Part shown: piece after piece, positions 5,111 through 7,365 of the stretch
How the letters are laid out: every line of letters starts with the position of its first letter
Position numbering within the stretch: the stretch's first letter is position 1
Source of the DNA: CF-96 sp028287605
Lineage (GTDB): Bacteria > Chloroflexota > Dormibacteria > Aeolococcales > Aeolococcaceae
Assembly: GCA_034666465.1 (NCBI GenBank)
Contig: JAXDLT010000208.1
Span: 1-7,365, forward strand
Direction of reading: 5' to 3'
Length of the DNA: 7,365 bases
Position numbers and translations under genes: made by a program
Notes under the pieces: model-generated
The model's database searches: none
What the model saw: the letters and a program-made list of their open reading frames with translations, nothing else
What the model was told of the DNA's origin: nothing

Positions 5111-6298
5111 TCAGCGGCCGTTACCAGCGGCCAAGCTGACCCCACCCTCGGACCTCACCTCGGCACGACCGGCGAGATCCCACCGTGGACCCGCCATGGC
5201 GTCATCGAGCCACACGCGCTGATGGCGGTCGGCGGTGACAGTGAGCCCGAAGCGCTCGCGGGGCGGTCTGCCCAGCGCACACCACTCCTTGTGCAACTCA
5301 ACCGCCGCGTCCCACAGCCGGCGAGGGCCGCCCTGCGTGATCTGGCCCTCCTCGTAGTCGAGCAGCGCCCATGAGCAGTCGAAGCGGTCGACGTACAGGT
5401 GCTGCGCGGAGCTTGGAGAGATGCGTGCGATGTCGCCCCACAGCACGAGCCGGAGCAGCATGCTGATGGTTGCGTCGATCGGCTCCTCGTTCAGGAGGTC
5501 GTCGGCGTCGGTGGCCGGTCGCGTGGATCCGCCACCTGACACCAGCTCGATCAGCGCGGAGGCAGGAGACCGTGGGGGCCAGTGCCCGCGCATGTACATG
5601 AAGCCGAATGGCGCCGGGTGGAACCGGCCCGCGGCGGAGCCGTCCGAGCCGACCGTGAGCTGCGCCATCCCGTACGGGAGCATGGCGAGCACCAGGCCGC
5701 CGGTGCGGGTCTGGTCGATCCAGGCGGGCGGAACCTGGAGGACGCGGCAGGTGGAGATCACCCGGTCGTAGGGAGCGTTGCCTGCATAGCCGTGGAAGCC
5801 GTCGGCGACTGCCACGGTTGGCGTGTAGCCCGCGAGCCGCAGCCGCTCGCGGGCCGCGCCGGCGAGGCTGGCGTCGATGTCCACCGTGACGATGTGGTGG
5901 GAGCCCAGGCGCTCGCACAGCAGGGCGGCGTTGTAGCCACTCCCGGTGCCGATCTCCAGGACGCGGTCGCCAGGCGACACGCGGAGGGCGTCGAGCATCA
6001 GCGCCATGATCGAGGGCATCGATGAGGAACTGCGGATCAGCGGGTCATTGTCGTCCCGTTGGATGAACAGTGCCTCATCGCTGTAGACAGCGGCGAGCCA
6101 GTCGTCGTGGTGCTCGGGGCGGGTGCCGTCGATCAACTCCACGGCCGAGTCGGTGTACCGGTAGAAGGAAGGGACAAACAGGTGACGAGGCACCCGCCCG
6201 AAGGCCGGCTGCCAGTCGACGGGGATCCTGCCCGCCTCAATCAGCGCACCAATCAGGTCCGCCCGCAGCCGCCGCGTTCGGGCCGTGTCCGTGATCAT
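5111..6298 (-). CDS. PIMT-like O-methyltransferase 2 (imiditide-type)
   Basis: The 395-residue product is intact and co-linear with PIMT 1: RVPRHLFVP at 35-43, the serine run SSSSMPSIM at 90-98, SAM motif I EIGTGSGYN at 115-123, TVDIDAS near 138-144, PYDRVIST at 176-183, GGPRRLWD at 323-330 and RFGLTV at 349-354. The canonical QP after the serine run in PIMT 1 is MP here. The C-terminal region is the signature of PIMT homologues that modify RiPP substrates. Its ATG overlaps the stop of the 46-aa charged peptide gene (ATGA), so enzyme and presumed substrate are co-translated. No other modifying enzyme lies between this pair and the regulator, as in imiditide clusters, where the methyltransferase alone converts an Asp of a linear precursor into aspartimide. 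The chemistry here is inferred; the substrate has an unusual core (see the peptide entry). Confidence 0.92.
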   Translation of the reverse strand: MITDTARTRRLRADLIGALIEAGRIPVDWQPAFGRVPRHLFVPSFYRYTDSAVELIDGTRPEHHDDWLAAVYSDEALFIQRDDNDPLIRSSSSMPSIMALMLDALRVSPGDRVLEIGTGSGYNAALLCERLGSHHIVTVDIDASLAGAARERLRLAGYTPTVAVADGFHGYAGNAPYDRVISTCRVLQVPPAWIDQTRTGGLVLAMLPYGMAQLTVGSDGSAAGRFHPAPFGFMYMRGHWPPRSPASALIELVSGGGSTRPATDADDLLNEEPIDATISMLLRLVLWGDIARISPSSAQHLYVDRFDCSWALLDYEEGQITQGGPRRLWDAAVELHKEWCALGRPPRERFGLTVTADRHQRVWLDDAMAGPRWDLAGRAEVRSEGGVSLAAGNGR

Positions 6299-6435
6299 GC
6301 CCTCTTCTTCAGCTTTTGGATCTGCTCGTGAGTGAGAGGGAGGAGGCCGCCGTTGGGCTGCTCGCGGACCTCCTCCTCCCGCTCCCTGCGCTCCCGCTCC
6401 TTGCGTTCGCGATCCTTGTCCTTTTCGTCTGCCAT
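6295..6435 (-). CDS. 46-aa charged peptide, candidate imiditide-type precursor
   Basis: This short ORF encodes a peptide starting MADEKDKDRERKER and ending LTHEQIQKLKKRA. From residue 3 to 25, 22 of 23 residues are charged (12 acidic, 10 basic) in an alternating pattern that should be a single helix. Residues 26-35 are uncharged (QPNGGLLPLT) and residues 36-46 are basic. AAGGA five bases before the ATG is a good ribosome-binding site, and a TACGCT hexamer at 6466-6471 (minus strand) could be a -10 box. The stop overlaps the start of PIMT 2 by four bases. Imiditide precursors are known to bind their methyltransferase through charge-charge contacts, which fits. Unusually, the three Asp residues (3, 6, 8) are all in the charged N-terminus, while the centre has Asn28-Gly29. 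Precursor status is strong by context; the modified residue is unknown. Confidence 0.68.
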   Translation of the reverse strand: MADEKDKDRERKERERREREEEVREQPNGGLLPLTHEQIQKLKKRA

Positions 6436-6869
6436 CGCAGTCCTTCTATGGTCCCGTGGGGGGGCAGCGTACCTCCCATCACAGGCGAGTGGGCCCTCGG
6501 AGCCGGCGGCGGTCGAGCTGGTCGAACCGGCCGTCGTCGATGTCGAGGCCGCGGGGGCGGCCGCCCGCGGGCCTGGTCTCCACCTCGGGCTCGTCTCCTC
6601 GTCGACTGGTCCTCGACATCGCCGGCGACGCTGAGCAGTTCGCGGCTCGGGATGGCCCAGGCCGTCGCCGCGCTGCGGGAAGAGCTCACCCTTGCGCCAG
6701 GAGCACGGCGGCGACTATCGCTACGCTGGCTACGTCGTGCGCCCCCACCCCGACACGACCTCCACGCCCGAGAACGGAACCGCCACGGATGGGTCAGGGT
6801 GGCGAATCCTGACGAGAGGCGGATCAACGGGCTGTGGGCGCGGCTGCGGGACTGCCAGGAGGAGAAGAG
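6436..6869. other. gene-poor gap, probably decayed coding sequence
   Basis: About 430 bp separate the 46-aa peptide gene from the regulator stump at 6870. Several frames are open on both strands because of high GC, but none has a ribosome-binding site, a consistent codon bias or recognisable motifs. On the plus strand, coding-like patches switch frame: AQAVAALREEL near 6655-6690, then HGGDYRYAGYVV near 6700-6740, then ERRINGLWARLRDC near 6820-6860. This suggests the remains of one or more disrupted genes. The part next to 6435 must hold the promoter of the peptide-PIMT 2 operon. No tRNA, CRISPR array or insertion-sequence end is seen. Confidence 0.45.
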
Positions 6870-6899
6870 GCGGCGGCCGACCGGCTCGCTCGCAGACAC
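6870..6899 (-). pseudogene. 10-codon 5' stump of a second XRE regulator gene
   Basis: A GTG at 6899 opens VSASEPVGRR, matching MAESGPVGRR at the start of the regulator at 4444, in the same position relative to a PIMT gene end and to the conserved stem-loop. After GGCCGCCGC, at 6870, similarity stops and no HTH helices follow. The upstream bases, including the TAGCAT hexamer, are conserved between the two copies. This is the truncated remnant of a regulator that once followed PIMT 3. Being short, it rests on the longer repeat around it. Confidence 0.6.
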
Positions 6900-6914
6900 G
6901 GTGCCGCCATGCTA

Positions 6915-6934
6915 GCCCCTGGACCTTTTGGGGC
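6915..6934. promoter_or_regulatory. conserved stem-loop, right copy
   Basis: GCCCC (6915-6919) pairs with GGGGC (6930-6934) around a 10-nt loop. It corresponds to 4460-4478, with identical arms despite an indel and a substitution in the loop. It sits between the end of PIMT 3 and the regulator stump. A hairpin or operator role is plausible. Confidence 0.35.
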
Positions 6935-6957
6935 GGGGAGGCGTCTCGACGGCTTTC

Positions 6958-7365
6958 TCAGGCAATGCTGGCGCGCGGATGCGTGCCGGTGGTCAAGCGG
7001 CCGCCCGATGCTCCCGCGTTGGCCACCGGCCCCGGCTGCCACCACGCCCCCTCGGCACCGCCGGCCAGATTCCACCGGCGTCCCGACTGCGGGTCGTCGA
7101 GCCAGACGTACTGGCGGCGCTGTGCGGTCACCGTCAGCCCAAGCCGGTCACGGTCGGGTCTGCCCAGGGCCGACCACTCCTGGTGCAGCTCGACCGCCGC
7201 ATCCCACAGGCGTCGCGGGCCGCCCTGCGTGATGGTGGCCTCCTCGTAGTCGAGCACCGCCCACGACCTGTCGGCACGGTCCACGTACACGTCCGTGGTC
7301 GGGTCGACGTCGATCTCTGCGATGTCTCCCCACGCGGCCAGGCGCGCGAGCATCCAGAACGCCGA
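6958..7365 (-). CDS. PIMT-like O-methyltransferase 3, C-terminal part (runs off the right edge)
   Basis: The frame is open from the window end (residues SAFWMLARLAAWGD...) to a TGA at 6958-6960, giving 135 residues of the RiPP-associated PIMT C-terminal domain. GGPRRLWDAAVELHQEW, a diverged R-LGLTV version of RFGLTV, and RRQYVWLDDPQSGRRWNL are all present and close to PIMT 2. The start and the SAM-binding half lie outside the window, so whether the gene is intact is unknown. Its tail (GGR followed by LTTGTHPRASIA) is about a dozen residues longer than the left duplicate's, which stops right after GGR, because of a single inserted A. It was originally followed by an XRE regulator, now only a stump. 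Any precursor peptide for it would be expected beyond the right edge. Confidence 0.85.
   Translation of the reverse strand, partial: SAFWMLARLAAWGDIAEIDVDPTTDVYVDRADRSWAVLDYEEATITQGGPRRLWDAAVELHQEWSALGRPDRDRLGLTVTAQRRQYVWLDDPQSGRRWNLAGGAEGAWWQPGPVANAGASGGRLTTGTHPRASIA

Larger units (their letters stand above)
6870..7129 (-). repeat. direct repeat, right copy (PIMT 3' end - intergenic - regulator 5' end)
   Basis: This is the partner of 4415-4671. Compared with the left copy it carries one extra base at three places: in the stem-loop spacer (near 6926), in ctcAggc (near 6960) and in gtcAagcg (near 6996). The second and third lie at the 3' end of the PIMT reading frame, so the two copies end their proteins differently. 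Toward the right the PIMT sequence continues intact, which makes this the less damaged copy of the methyltransferase end, while the regulator part is the more damaged one. Confidence 0.85.

Noticed and set aside
4384..5145. Intact 253-aa methyltransferase
   Set aside because: Only residues about 43-95 are PIMT-like in this frame; the remainder is frameshifted and lacks the C-terminal domain, so it was called a pseudogene.
6309..6899. 196-aa minus-strand protein starting VSASEPVGRR
   Set aside because: Only the first ten codons match the regulator; the rest is low-complexity Arg/Ser/Pro sequence without an HTH and overlaps the real 46-aa peptide gene in another frame.
4415..7129. Insertion sequence or transposon flanked by direct repeats
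   Set aside because: There is no transposase, terminal inverted repeat or target-site duplication, and the repeat content is host-like gene ends.

Overview
The window is GC-rich and shows strong G/C bias at third codon positions, TANNNT-type -10 elements and short overlapping genes. This suggests a filamentous actinomycete (Streptomyces, Nonomuraea or a relative); the species cannot be named from the sequence. Its theme is a concentration of RiPP-type O-methyltransferases of the protein-L-isoaspartate methyltransferase (PIMT) family: two intact genes, one entering from the right edge and one broken copy. They carry the extra C-terminal region (GGPRRLWD ... RFGLTV) that marks PIMT homologues working on ribosomal peptides rather than on damaged proteins.

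Layout from left to right. (1) 1-170: the C-terminus of an alpha/beta hydrolase, cut by the window edge. (2) 172-793, minus strand: a Cys-rich zinc-ribbon-like protein, a 63-bp hairpin with perfect 11-bp arms, and two tiny overlapping ORFs (38 and 33 aa). (3) 794-1048: a divergent control region with a candidate operator, a TACGAT -10 box, and two or more overlapping short ORFs that could encode a peptide substrate. (4) 1049-3141, plus strand: a radical SAM enzyme with a SPASM-like C-terminus, translationally coupled by an ATGA overlap to PIMT homologue 1. (5) 3221-4444, minus strand: a helix-turn-helix regulator with a long helical C-terminal domain, convergent with the rSAM operon. (6) 4536-5019, minus: a PIMT pseudogene with frameshifts and a large internal deletion. 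(7) 6435 to 5111, minus: a 46-aa, extremely charged small peptide coupled by ATGA to PIMT homologue 2, the arrangement expected for an imiditide-type (aspartimide) RiPP pair. (8) 6436-6867: no convincing gene. (9) 6870-7365, minus: the 10-codon stump of a second copy of the regulator and the C-terminus of PIMT homologue 3, which runs off the right edge.

A direct repeat of about 258 bp (4415-4671 and 6870-7129) covers the end of a PIMT gene, a conserved stem-loop and the start of the regulator gene. The region therefore grew by duplication of PIMT-regulator units and then decayed. Inferred working model: the 46-aa peptide is the substrate of PIMT 2; an undefined short peptide upstream of the rSAM gene is modified by the rSAM enzyme and then by PIMT 1; the XRE regulator controls one or both units. 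Enzyme families are well supported by sequence; precursor assignments and product chemistry are inference.
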